DNA of 64,000 nt from Sabellastarte sp. h YS-2021. Taxonomy: Eukaryota > Annelida > Polychaeta > Sabellida > Sabellidae. Position numbers and translations under genes: made by a program. Positions 44,290 to 54,871 of this stretch are shown in pieces (positions within the stretch are counted from its first letter, which is position 1; each line of letters opens with the position of its first letter). Location of the stretch: NCBI GenBank assembly GCA_964017235.1, contig OZ024930.1, positions 29,268,614-29,332,613 on the forward strand, given 5' to 3'. The notes below the pieces were generated by a model, which worked only from the letters and a program-made list of their open reading frames with translations, searched no databases and was not told where the DNA came from.

Positions 44290-45640
44290 CACATTTTCTT
44301 TCAAATTTATTTCATATTTCGTGCATTAAGTGGTAGGTATGATTTCTTGCCACCCTATCGTTTTTGTAGGCCTGGGGTCAAAAATCAAGTGAGTATTAGC
44401 TATTTTATGTTGGCTACATAATTGCTGCTTACTGCCTTGGCCTCTTTACTAGTTACCACTAATATTTACATGTTTGGCACTATCCGTTTCTGCTCATTTC
44501 TCCCTGGAATGTGATTATCATGGCCATATAATGAGCTACAACTACTCACTTATGTGGAAAAGCCTACAACCCCAAAATGATTTAAACACTTGAAAACGCT
44601 GTTGTGAGCTCAAAATGGTAGACGTGTTGTGCTGTGTTGTCATGAAGATGGACTACCCACAAACAAAATGCGTTGAACAAGACACAAGTCCAGACAAGCT
44701 TGAAATTTATTTTGTTTTATCTATGTTTGAACTAGGTATAATCAAAGGCCCTGCCCTATTTTTAAAATGGGGTGATGCTATAACTTTTTCGAGAGAAAAG
44801 TGGGTGTCTCAGGATAAGATATAAACAAATAATAAATATATATCAACCAGATGTATTATTTTATTTTCCAAAGTGATTAAATATTTATTAAAGGACTTTT
44901 CCAAAAATTGAGAGTAGGTGTTTCGCATCATAAAGACCACAATTAAGAAAGATGCTCTGAGAATTCAAGGTTTCTTTTGAGGTAAGATTTTTTGGTGATA
45001 CTTAGTGTTGTTAAACAATGAAGATTTCCAAGAGAGACGTTTGATTTAAGTTAGCTGTTATTGTAAATGGATTCTCAAACTGTCAGTCCCCACTCCCCAA
45101 GACAGTAAGACACTCAGTTGCGGGTACTAGGTAATTTATTAATAATATACATAATTATACTAAAAATTATTTACAAGTCGATAAAAGTTCCACATAAGAT
45201 CATTTAAAGTAAATACAAATTAAGTTTCTAGTCAGTAAATTACAGTTCTGTAAAGATCATAAGCAATGACTAGAATGGAAAGAAGTAAATATATATGTAG
45301 TACAAACTCCAGTCTCAAATTAAAGTCTATTACAGTTCAAAAAACATCCAAATACTGGAGTTAAAGAATTACTGTGAGAATAAAATGTAATAAAATACAA
45401 TGTAAAACTAGCCCCCTGGAGGAAAGCTAAGGTGAGGCAGTGTAAACCAAAGACCCCCACAGTTTTGAATAGTAGCCCCCAAGGGGTTTGAACCCCAGGC
45501 CTGTCAGGCTTAAGTTGATGAGACAACAGGTGGAGGAGGGGACTGCCACACAAGAGGAAACCCCCAGGTTCACAATAGAGGAAAGAGTGGTGTAAAATTT
45601 AGTGTTCTAAAGCATATCAAAGCCACCAAGCCCAACCCTA
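44290..45640. other. no gene recognised; probably includes 3' end of DIRS-like element
   Basis: From about 45050 to 45650 this precedes the recombinase stop of the minus-strand DIRS-like element and is probably its 3' non-coding part. No terminal repeat was matched by eye. Left of 45050 nothing is recognised. Confidence 0.4.
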
Positions 45641-45665
45641 GGGAACGTAGTAGCATTATAGGCAT

Positions 45666-46547
45666 TTATGCATCAATGGTGGAAGCTAGGGACTTCGCAA
45701 GCTTCTCTCCATAAGCATGATCACTTTGTATGTAGGTCCAGACGCATTCAGAGGTCCAAGTTCCATGTCTCTTTATGTCCTGTATTGGGACATGGGCCTT
45801 AAATGCAAAGGTCGCACCCAACCGACGTAAGCTGTGAAAGGTGAAATGGTGTGGGTTCAAGCCCAGAGCCACATTCAAGGCCGACAGTGATTTTCTTACT
45901 ATGGAGTCAATTAAGAGAGCCCAACCTTTGGAAGTGTGAATTTGGAATAAGGAAGTGGAAGGTGACATTTGATACAACTTAAACAAGCATTTCAATGCAT
46001 TTCTTGGACCGATGAGTTTGTCTTTCAATCTAGGAAGAGTAATGACATGGGCCTTGTCCCTGGTTTGCAATGTTTTTGACCATTTTAGTAGTATTTTGAC
46101 ATAATCCTGAGTAAAAAACATGTCTGAACGGGTTAAATGACGTGAAGGATCAAATGAAGTTCTGGAATGTGGGGCCATGTTAGAAAGTCGCAGGAAGCCA
46201 AAGAAGCCTACCAATATTGTGGCTTTTATGACCTTATGATGCTTGAGGTTAGCTGTTTTTGCGATCAAAGCTCGCAAAATTGCAAGGTCCATGACATTGT
46301 GTGGTTTCAGACACAGGGGTCTGGATATTTTGACAGACTTTATGAAATACTATACAATGTTACATACATTATATTGCAAATCATACATGATACATTGAGC
46401 CTTTATGGCCGACAGATAATTACATAGCACAACAACTGACACATCATTGGCTAGCAGACACTCCAGGAATGCCAGCAGAATCTCCACAGACAGATGACGC
46501 AAGGAGACTCCCATGAGGACACAGAAAGCCACAAACACTTTGAACAT
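45666..46547 (-). pseudogene. tyrosine recombinase of DIRS-like element, copy 1
   Basis: The N-terminal frame 46547-46350 (LSVEILLAFLECLLANDVSV, NYLSAIKA) is the core-binding domain. The frame 46292-45666 (208 aa) is the catalytic domain: FGFLRLSN (Arg), TLPRLKDKLIG, HSLRRLGATFA (HxxR), KRHGTW and VWTYIQSDHAY (Tyr nucleophile candidate). All five signature positions can be seen. It would resolve and insert a circular DNA intermediate. This copy holds the true C-terminal end; its twin ends at the duplication junction. Confidence 0.8.
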
Positions 46548-46878
46548 TGCACAGTAGGCTCTGCTTGTCTTTGGCCTGAAGGCTCGATGTAGCCTTGAAG
46601 AAGCCTTCCCAGCCAGTGAACTATATTTCTGTGTGCCTACAACAAAGTATAGTATCTTTAAGTTTTTTAACCATAACCATCTGGGCCCCTGCCCCGGGGA
46701 TATATGAGATTACAGAAAAACTGACAAAAATAGATGAACTTTATTACAACTGCCCCCGCAGGGGCACCATACCATTTAATAAAGTAATTAATTACAAATA
46801 CATGGCCTTGAATACAAGATGACACGCAAATTCATGAATGAACAATACAAAGAAAGGGAAGGGAGAGAGAGTCAACAC

Positions 46879-47526
46879 CTACAGATCAGGATAGAAGGAC
46901 AACATGTCCTCGTTCACACTTACCCACCAAGGGTGGGGGACCCACTGTAAAAGATTGTCCCAAACCTGAGTGTTTCCCTTCCATCTGGATAGCAAATCTG
47001 CTACCTTATTTTCAGAACCTCGAATATGGGTAAAACTGACATCTATATCATAGGTGGCAGCACAGTACCAGATGTTCCTAGCACAAGCAGCCAGGAAGGG
47101 GTCTCTGGTCTTTCCAGATCTGAGTACAGTAACTACAGCATGATTGTCACATCTAACCAAAATCTTTTTGGTAGACCAGAGGCGCCAACAAAGCCTCATG
47201 GCCTAGAGGATGTTAATCATTTCAAGTTGTACTATGCCACATTGCCTGTAGCCTTTTTCCAGTGGGAGATGGTATACAAATCTCCCCACACAACCACCTA
47301 GGCCAGTGAGACACGCATCCAGCTCAATGATGTGGTCAACATTTCTATGGTCATAGTAGTTGATGCCATTGTAAGATGGCAAGAACTTTGCAAACCATTG
47401 AAGGTCGTGTCGAAAATCTGACGTAAGGCTGATGAAATTGCTACCATGGGCACTTCTAAGCAGTTCCAACATGCGATTTAGGAAAACTCGAGCAGGCTTG
47501 ATGCATTTATGGATGTAAAGAAGCAA
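46879..47526 (-). pseudogene. RNase H-like region of DIRS-like element, copy 1
   Basis: Frame 47526-47203 has IHKCIKPARVFLNRMLELL, LQWFAKFLPSYNGINYY and LDACLTGLGG. Frame 47199-46879 has LVRCDNHAVVTVLRSGKTRD and GSENKVADLLSRW with candidate catalytic aspartates. This domain degrades the RNA strand during reverse transcription. Between it and the recombinase lies a non-coding stretch (46600-46870) with a TGCCCC-CGCA-GGGGCA hairpin. Confidence 0.78.
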
Positions 47527-47622
47527 TCCAAGGAGGGACTGGAGTTGATGCTTAGTACAAGAACACTTTGTGAGCCACTGCTGGGCTGTTTCATTAATTT
47601 GAGCTAGTTTCTCAGGAGGTAT

Positions 47623-49104
47623 CTAAATAGTACCTGCGTCAGTGTCAATAAGTACTCCCAGACAAGTAGCTCGAGTACTTGGAGGAACCAGCTTCTTCTG
47701 GCTGACTGATAGACCTAGACATCCCATTAGATTCAGTAGGGAGTGATATGACGCATGCGCGACGCTCGGGACGCCCACGCCAATGTAGTCATCAATGTAA
47801 TCGATGATGCAGAAGCCTTTCTGATGCATCATATAACGCACTGTGTCGCTTATACGTTGAAAACTTTGCCTCCCGTGATGCGTCCCGAACGGAAGACACG
47901 TATCCACGTATGTTCCGTCCCACTGAAGGCCCAGAAGATCATAATCACCGGGATCCACCTTGACATGACAGAACGCGCGGCTGACATCAACTTTATAGAG
48001 CAACGCACCCCTGCCAAAACGCTTGGCTTCCTCAGTGATGTGATCAACCGAAGGGAAGTTTAAGTCAAACTGGCTTCCCAGATACATGTTCTTGTCAATA
48101 CCTGCATTAACAGATTCACCTATGGGCCAACTCAAGTCGATGATGACTCGACGCCTGTCAGAATTTGGCTTGCTTCTGGTTATAAACGGTGAGCAATGGC
48201 CCCCTGGGATGGGATTTTTGGTGAAGGGGCCTAGTATTGCTTGATGTTCAGTTTCTTCTTTGATGTAGGCTTCCACATCATTTGGATACTCAATAGCTGA
48301 ACTGTGATTTTTGTTGTCTCGCTCCATCTCGCAGAGTAAGACGGTATTAGCCGCCTTAGCCCCCTGCCAGCTAAAATCTGAGGCATCCTCCATGAGGTCC
48401 CCCATGTAGGACACCATAGCATCTCTGCGACTAACCGAAGGTTCATCTAGAATGTTTTCGCAGAAACCATGGACCCATTGGGTCAGGGATAATTGATCAT
48501 AGTTAATGCACTGTCTACTCGCCCCCCCAAAAACGGTCTCATGTGGCCAGGCTACCTTGGTTTTTACAGTTACATTTACGTTACCCCCCGTTTTTGATTT
48601 AAACTTCCCACATACATCTGTACCTGAGCAGTGTGAACTATGTGTTAACTCCCTAATTCGTCTGTCAACACGTTTTTGAAGTTGGGGAGATTTCAATACA
48701 TCAAGACTAGGTGTGTCACTATCAGAGGATAAATCAGTGTATACACATGACTTTCTTTTACTTTTTACTTTTTTAACAGAAGAAGTAACACTGGAAGTAC
48801 TTAACTTTGATGTACTTAACTTCTGAGGGGACGTTGGTGATACTGCAGTCATCCTGTCCTCCACCTTGTCTAACCTCTTCGTTACTCTCTCCAGTTGCTG
48901 CAGAATCTGAAGCTGCACCTGCTGTCCGTTGTAGGTTACACCATCAACCTCACTGGATACGGCAGCATCTCTATACAGTTCATTCACAGTCACATTGTCC
49001 TCTTCTGCTTCCTCAGCTGTAATCTTACAGTTTCTCCTTGTTCTCTCCATAAGCATGATCACTTTGTATGTAGGTCCAGACGCATTCAGAGGTCCAAGTT
49101 CCAT
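47623..49104 (-). pseudogene. gag-like/RT frame of DIRS-like element, copy 1
   Basis: 493-residue frame. N-part: an ITAEEAEEDN start, coiled-coil-like QLQILQQLERVTKRLDKVED, S/T/K-rich linker. Middle: gag-like block QLSLTQWVHGFCENIL then GAKAANTVLLCEMERD. C-part: reverse transcriptase with ILGPFTKNPIPGGHCSPF, RRVIIDLSWPIGESVN, VDVSRAFCHVKVDP, GRQSFQRISDTVRYM and DYIDDYIGVG (YIDD catalytic). The first ~20 residues of this frame come from the duplication junction and are not native gag. Confidence 0.85.
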
Positions 49105-49885
49105 GTCTCTTTATGTCCTGTATTGGGACATGGGCCTTAAATGCAAAGGTCGCACCCAACCGACGTAAGCTGTGAAAGGTGAAATGGTGTGGGTTCAAGC
49201 CCAGAGCCACATTCAAGGCCGACAGTGATTTTCTTACTATGGAGTCAATTAAGAGAGCCCAACCTTTGGAAGTGTGAATTTGGAATAAGGAAGTGGAAGG
49301 TGACATTTGATACAACTTAAACAAGCATTTCAATGCATTTCTTGGACCGATGAGTTTGTCTTTCAATCTAGGAAGAGTAATGACATGGGCCTTGTCCCTG
49401 GTTTGCAATGTTTTTGACCATTTTAGTAGTATTTTGACATAATCCTGAGTAAAAAACATGTCTGAACGGGTTAAATGACGTGAAGGATCAAATGAAGTTC
49501 TGGAATGTGGGGCCATGTTAGAAAGTCGCAGGAAGCCAAAGAAGCCTACCAATATTGTGGCTTTTATGACCTTATGATGCTTGAGGTTAGCTGTTTTTGC
49601 GATCAAAGCTCGCAAAATTGCAAGGTCCATGACATTGTGTGGTTTCAGACACAGGGGTCTGGATATTTTGACAGACTTTATGAAATACTATACAATGTTA
49701 CATACATTATATTGCAAATCATACATGATACATTGAGCCTTTATGGCCGACAGATAATTACATAGCACAACAACTGACACATCATTGGCTAGCAGACACT
49801 CCAGGAATGCCAGCAGAATCTCCACAGACAGATGACGCAAGGAGACTCCCATGAGGACACAGAAAGCCACAAACACTTTGAACAT
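49025..49885 (-). pseudogene. tyrosine recombinase of DIRS-like element, copy 2
   Basis: Near-identical to copy 1 (frames 49885-49688 and 49630-49025), with the same Arg, HxxR and Tyr positions. Its last residues run across the junction of the tandem duplication into gag-like sequence, so its natural C-terminus is missing. Confidence 0.8.
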
Positions 49886-50216
49886 TGCACAGTAGGCTCT
49901 GCTTGTCTTTGGCCTGAAGGCTCGATGTAGCCTTGAAGAAGCCTTCCCAGCCAGTGAACTATATTTCTGTGTGCCTACAACAAAGTATAGTATCTTTAAG
50001 TTTTTTAACCATAACCATCTGGGCCCCTGCCCCGGGGATATATGAGATTACAGAAAAACTGACAAAAATAGATGAACTTTATTACAACTGCCCCCGCAGG
50101 GGCACCATACCATTTAATAAAGTAATTAATTACAAATACATGGCCTTGAATACAAGATGACATGCAAATTCATGAATGAACAATACAAAGAAAGGGAAGG
50201 GAGAGAGAGTCAACAC

Positions 50217-50864
50217 CTACAGATCAGGATAGAAGGACAACATGTCCTCGTTCACACTTACCCACCAAGGGTGGGGGACCCACTGTAAAAGATTGTCCCA
50301 AACCTGAGTGTTTCCCTTCCATCTGGATAGCAAATCTGCTACCTTATTTTCAGAACCTCGAATATGGGTAAAACTGACATCTATATCATAGGTGGCAGCA
50401 CAGTACCAGATGTTCCTAGCACAAGCAGCCAGGAAGGGGTCTCTGGTCTTTCCAGATCTGAGTACAGTAACTACAGCATGATTGTCACATCTAACCAAAA
50501 TCTTTTTGGTAGACCAGAGGCGCCAACAAAGCCTCATGGCCTAGAGGATGTTAATCATTTCAAGTTGTACTATGCCACATTGCCTGTAGCCTTTTTCCAG
50601 TGGGAGATGGTATACAAATCTCCCCACACAACCACCTAGGCCAGTGAGACACGCATCCAGCTCAATGATGTGGTCAACATTTCTATGGTCATAGTAGTTG
50701 ATGCCATTGTAAGATGGCAAGAACTTTGCAAACCATTGAAGGTCGTGTCGAAAATCTGACGTAAGGCTGATGAAATTGCTACCATGGGCACTTCTAAGCA
50801 GTTCCAACATGCGATTTAGGAAAACTCGAGCAGGCTTGATGCATTTATGGATGTAAAGAAGCAA
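50217..50864 (-). pseudogene. RNase H-like region of DIRS-like element, copy 2
   Basis: Frames 50864-50541 and 50537-50217 repeat the copy 1 products residue for residue as far as I can see, at the constant 3338-bp offset. Confidence 0.78.
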
Positions 50865-50960
50865 TCCAAGGAGGGACTGGAGTTGATGCTTAGTACAAGA
50901 ACACTTTGTGAGCCACTGCTGGGCTGTTTCATTAATTTGAGCTAGTTTCTCAGGAGGTAT

Positions 50961-52463
50961 CTAAATAGTACCTGCGTCAGTGTCAATAAGTACTCCCAGA
51001 CAAGTAGCTCGAGTACTTGGAGGAACCAGCTTCTTCTGGCTGACTGATAGACCTAGACATCCCATTAGATTCAGTAGGGAGTGATATGACGCATGCGCGA
51101 CGCTCGGGACGCCCACGCCAATGTAGTCATCAATGTAATCGATGATGCAGAAGCCTTTCTGATGCATCATATAACGCACTGTGTCGCTTATACGTTGAAA
51201 ACTTTGCCTCCCGTGATGCATCCCGAACGGAAGACACGTATCCACGTATGTTCCGTCCCACTGAAGGCCCAGAAGATCATAATCACCGGGATCCACCTTG
51301 ACATGACAGAACGCGCGGCTGACATCAACTTTATAGAGCAACGCACCCCTGCCAAAACGCTTGGCTTCCTCAGTGATGTGATCAACCGAAGGGAAGTTTA
51401 AGTCAAACTGGCTTCCCAGATACATGTTCTTGTCAATACCTGCATTAACAGATTCACCTATGGGCCAACTCAAGTCGATGATGACTCGACGCCTGTCAGA
51501 ATTTGGCTTGCTTCTGGTTATAAACGGTGAGCAATGGCCCCCTGGGATGGGATTTTTGGTGAAGGGGCCTAGTATTGCTTGATGTTCAGTTTCTTCTTTG
51601 ATGTAGGCTTCCACATCATTTGGATACTCAATAGCTGAACTGTGATTTTTGTTGTCTCGCTCCATCTCGCAGAGTAAGACGGTATTAGCCGCCTTAGCCC
51701 CCTGCCAGCTAAAATCTGAGGCATCCTCCATGAGGTCCCCCATGTAGGACACCATAGCATCTCTGCGACTAACCGAAGGTTCATCTAGAATGTTTTCGCA
51801 GAAACCATGGACCCATTGGGTCAGGGATAATTGATCATAGTTAATGCACTGTCTACTCGCCCCCCCAAAAACGGTCTCATGTGGCCAGGCTACCTTGGTT
51901 TTTACAGTTACATTTACGTTACCCCCCGTTTTTGATTTAAACTTCCCACATACATCTGTACCTGAGCAGTGTGAACTATGTGTTAACTCCCTAATTCGTC
52001 TGTCAACACGTTTTTGAAGTTGGGGAGATTTCAATACATCAAGACTAGGTGTGTCACTATCAGAGGATAAATCAGTGTATACACATGACTTTCTTTTACT
52101 TTTTACTTTTTTAACAGAAGAAGTAACACTGGAAGTACTTAACTTTGATGTACTTAACTTCTGAGGGGACGTTGGTGATACTGCAGTCATCCTGTCCTCC
52201 ACCTTGTCTAACCTCTTCGTTACTCTCTCCAGTTGCTGCAGAATCTGAAGCTGCACCTGCTGTCCGTTGTAGGTTACACCATCAACCTCACTGGATACGG
52301 CAGCATCTCTATACAGTTCATTCACAGTCACATTGTCCTCTTCTGCTTCCTCAGCTGTAATCTTACAGTTTCTCCTTGTGGGTGGTACGTGTTTTGTGTC
52401 ACATTTTTTACAATACTTTTTATTAGGCATTTTTCTTGCCCCGATATTTGAGTCAAAGTCCAC
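50961..52463 (-). pseudogene. gag-like/RT frame of DIRS-like element, copy 2 with native start
   Basis: 500-residue frame with what looks like the native N-terminus: MDFDSNIGARKMPNKKYCKK then CDTKHVPPTRRNCK, a short Cys-rich motif shared with the 30.6-30.9 kb fragment. The rest is as copy 1: coiled-coil-like segment, gag-like block, RT with YIDD. It differs from copy 1 at one residue noticed (GTHHG versus GMHHG). The product would provide RNA binding and reverse transcription. Confidence 0.85.
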
Positions 52464-52480
52464 TGAAAATATATAAGGAA

Positions 52481-53404
52481 CTCAGAATTTTTAGTGGTCG
52501 GCAAGTCAGGAAATAGGCTTAAATTTTAGCTGAATGGCTACGAGCTTGCGCAAAAATAATGAAAAATAGAGGTTAGACCATCCCTCTTAGTCTGAAACAC
52601 AAAGCCTGTTTGAAGACTCAATGACCACAAAATTCTGTCAAATTAAGTTCAGCCTCAAACTCAGTCCCGTGCAAGTGATGGTTTCTGACACCACATAGTT
52701 GTTGCTTCCTCCAATAATATAAAAACTTGTTGCACACTAAAGGACCGTCCATGTATTTACATATGTACAGATTAAAAGCCTAAGATATCATAAAACACTA
52801 AAAGAAATTATTGCAAATGTAAAAAATTTTCCCATGTCTCTCGCTCAAAGTCAAATTTTAAACTGAGGAACAAAGCCAAGGACCCAACAACTGAAAGGTG
52901 AGAAACCAATTACATAATTTGTTGACAGGTTGCCCCAGTAACTAGGCATAAATACACAAGAAACTATGTAAAGTACACAGGAATTCCTTATGATGTCATA
53001 TACTGACCACTAGACTGGTCACCAGATGCCGTCTAAGGTGGGGCAAAAGTTATTTGACTGCCTTGGGGCAGGACTGACACCTGGGGCGCCTGGACGCCCC
53101 AGAAGAAACCTGAACTGAAAACAAGTATATCAGCCCCTGTGGCAAAATAAATGGATCGCAGACACTGTAGCAGATATTGTGTCCGAAACACTTTCAAAAC
53201 CACAAAACAGGATATCTGATTGGAAAATAATAAATATTTGTGTAGCTCTGTGTTTTTGTCCCATCAGTACATTGTAATATATCTTTAGATTTACAGTTCT
53301 GTTAAACTCCTGCATCTGTGCTCTCCTAATGACAAAACACCATTAATTTTGTGATATATTTATTTGTAAAAACTGGTTTAGTTGTAACAATAACTTGTTT
53401 ACAG
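52481..53404. other. element leader and intron-like DNA, no gene seen
   Basis: 52481-52600 is the leader of the DIRS-like element (it shares AATAATGAAAA and GGTTAGACCATC with 31.0 kb). From about 52600 to 53404 I recognise no gene. TGGGGCGCCTGGACGCCCCA at 53080-53099 is a strong inverted repeat. Confidence 0.5.
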
Positions 53405-53649
53405 AGAAGCCCACCTACTGGAATAGGCAGGACGAAGATCCCATGAATGCGAGCTTAGTGAGGCAAGAGGAAACAGTGTACAAGAATAAACACCTTATAC
53501 CTACCACTGACGATAGAGTGACTTATCTTTTGACGGATGAAGAAGGACAGGCTTCCATACTAAGTACTGGTAGTTTGGATTCAAAGCTTCAAACCGGGGC
53601 AAGCTTGGAATCTTCTTTAACAACCTCTTTACATTCTTCACCAATTTAA
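53405..53649 (+). CDS. host-type terminal coding exon, product unknown
   Basis: The acceptor TAACTTGTTTACAG ends at 53404; the exon then stays open for 81 codons to TAA at 53647-53649. It needs one base from the previous exon (phase 1), which is what the exon ending at 10792 supplies. The product is hydrophilic and Ser/Thr/Asp-rich: KPTYWNRQDEDPMNASLVRQ, LIPTTDDRVTYLLTDEEG, then ILSTGSLDSKLQTG and a Ser/Leu-rich end. It looks like a disordered C-terminal tail, possibly phosphorylated. Family not recognised. Codon usage is unlike the decayed elements around it. Linking it to the 10-kb exons is inference. Confidence 0.6.
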
Positions 53650-53716
53650 ATAGGGATTACAAGAATGATAAAGAAAATTCGATGTCTTTGTATGAAATGT
53701 TGTGCCACAAAATCTG

Positions 53717-53735
53717 CCCCCCCCCCCCCCCCCCC
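53717..53735 (+). repeat. 19-base poly(C) run
   Basis: An uninterrupted C19 in the putative 3' UTR. Its length should be treated as uncertain because sequencing often miscounts such runs. Confidence 0.9.
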
Positions 53736-53863
53736 TTGAAATCTTCCCCCAGGGTCACATTCCATGGAAATCCTTCATACATGTCAATTCTTCAAAGCAC
53801 AATTATAGCTAATTTTCTAGGAAACCGTCACATCAAAAGAATCAAGAGAAAAAAAAGTAATTG

Positions 53864-53869
53864 AATAAA
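53864..53869 (+). terminator. candidate poly(A) signal AATAAA
   Basis: AATAAA about 215 bases after the stop of the terminal exon, followed by a T-rich stretch. It fits the 3' end of the proposed host gene. Confidence 0.45.
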
Positions 53870-54066
53870 TTTTTTTTTATCACCAAATATATACTGATAA
53901 TATCAATTAAACATGATCATTTACTATGTTCATCATGTAAACATATTAGGGCTGCTCAACTATAAAATGTTATATAAATATTGAAAAGCAGTGTGATTTT
54001 ATTTCATTCAACTTAAGAAAATTTTGATTTACCAGAGATTGGGGAATTTCCTTGGGGATGATTTCC

Positions 54067-54601
54067 TAATGCCCCATTCACACTACAGGCAATATCACCC
54101 GCAGTAACCCACATTTGGTGAAACGTCCCTATCCTTGGATCACCACCAGATGTCTGTTTGCGACCTTGTGAGCCCACCATCCCAATCCTTACACATTAAT
54201 CAGATGTTGCGGGCAGACGCAAAAGATTTTGCGCATATATAAATTTCTTACTACGGTAACTGAAGGTGTGGTCCACAGTGTACATAAGGTTGTGATTCGG
54301 TCGTCTTTTGGTGTAATATGGCAAGTTAAGGTATTGGTCGTTTTGCATGTGTTTGTCGGATGGCTTCTGAAGGTGAGTTGAGGCTAATGGTGGTTGCTTC
54401 TCGGTGACCAACATTTTAATTCTGTCATCTTACTGTTATTGATGGTTTAAAAAGGGATCGTTTAAAAACTATGTCCAGTTAGTGGTCATCCTGCAGTAGT
54501 GTGAACAACTCGGACAAAATGGGGCAACCTGGGGGCGGTTCTGCCATCAAGTAAAACTTCTATTCGCAGGACATACCGCCTGTAGTGTGAAAAGGGCATA
54601 A
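54067..54601. mobile_element. PIF/Harbinger-type MITE with TAA duplication
   Basis: The left end TGCCCCATTCACACTACAGG (from 54070) and the reverse complement of the right end TGCCCTTTTCACACTACAGG (ending 54598) form ~25-bp inverted repeats with about four mismatches. TAA flanks both sides (54067-54069, 54599-54601), the 3-bp duplication typical of Harbinger. The 529-bp interior has no transposase, so it would rely on an autonomous relative. Confidence 0.88.
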
Positions 54602-54871
54602 GAAACTAAGCTGTTTTTTCTTTAAAACTTCTATTTTCATATTTTTGTTGCTATTCAGTATTAGGGAGGGTAGTGGTACATTTGGTAACATATTTACATG
54701 CCACCTCATAGGTTGTCCGTTCTAGTCTGGGCCCAACCTGAAGTGGAAAAGATGATGATGGCTAGCCAATGCAGTTTCACAGTTTTGAGTGTAGAAACAT
54801 GACCCCAGGTATACAGTTGCTTTTACAAAACTTCGATTTACTTAAATTTGAAGTCAAATATTAAGTTTTTA

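Larger units (their letters stand above)
45640..52480 (-). mobile_element. DIRS-like retroelement with tandemly duplicated coding core
   Basis: On the minus strand, from 52463 downwards: gag-like/RT frame, RNase H-like frames, recombinase frames. The same series then occurs again at a constant offset of 3338 bp. Blocks 45703-49040 and 49041-52378 match almost perfectly; only about two differences were noticed. The outermost 5' part (gag N-terminus, 52463-52379) and 3' part (recombinase C-terminus, 45702-45666) occur once. No methyltransferase is seen. Each copy has only a few breaks. It is the youngest-looking retroelement here. A genuine recent duplication or an assembly effect are both possible. 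Confidence 0.88.

Noticed and set aside
47755-48063. Plus-strand 102-codon frame with a twin at 51093-51401
   Set aside because: It is antisense to the reverse transcriptase region of the DIRS-like element; the twin only reflects the tandem duplication.
48807-49140. Plus-strand frames opposite the gag-like region, with twins at 52145-52451
   Set aside because: Antisense shadows of the gag-like coding strand with no independent support.
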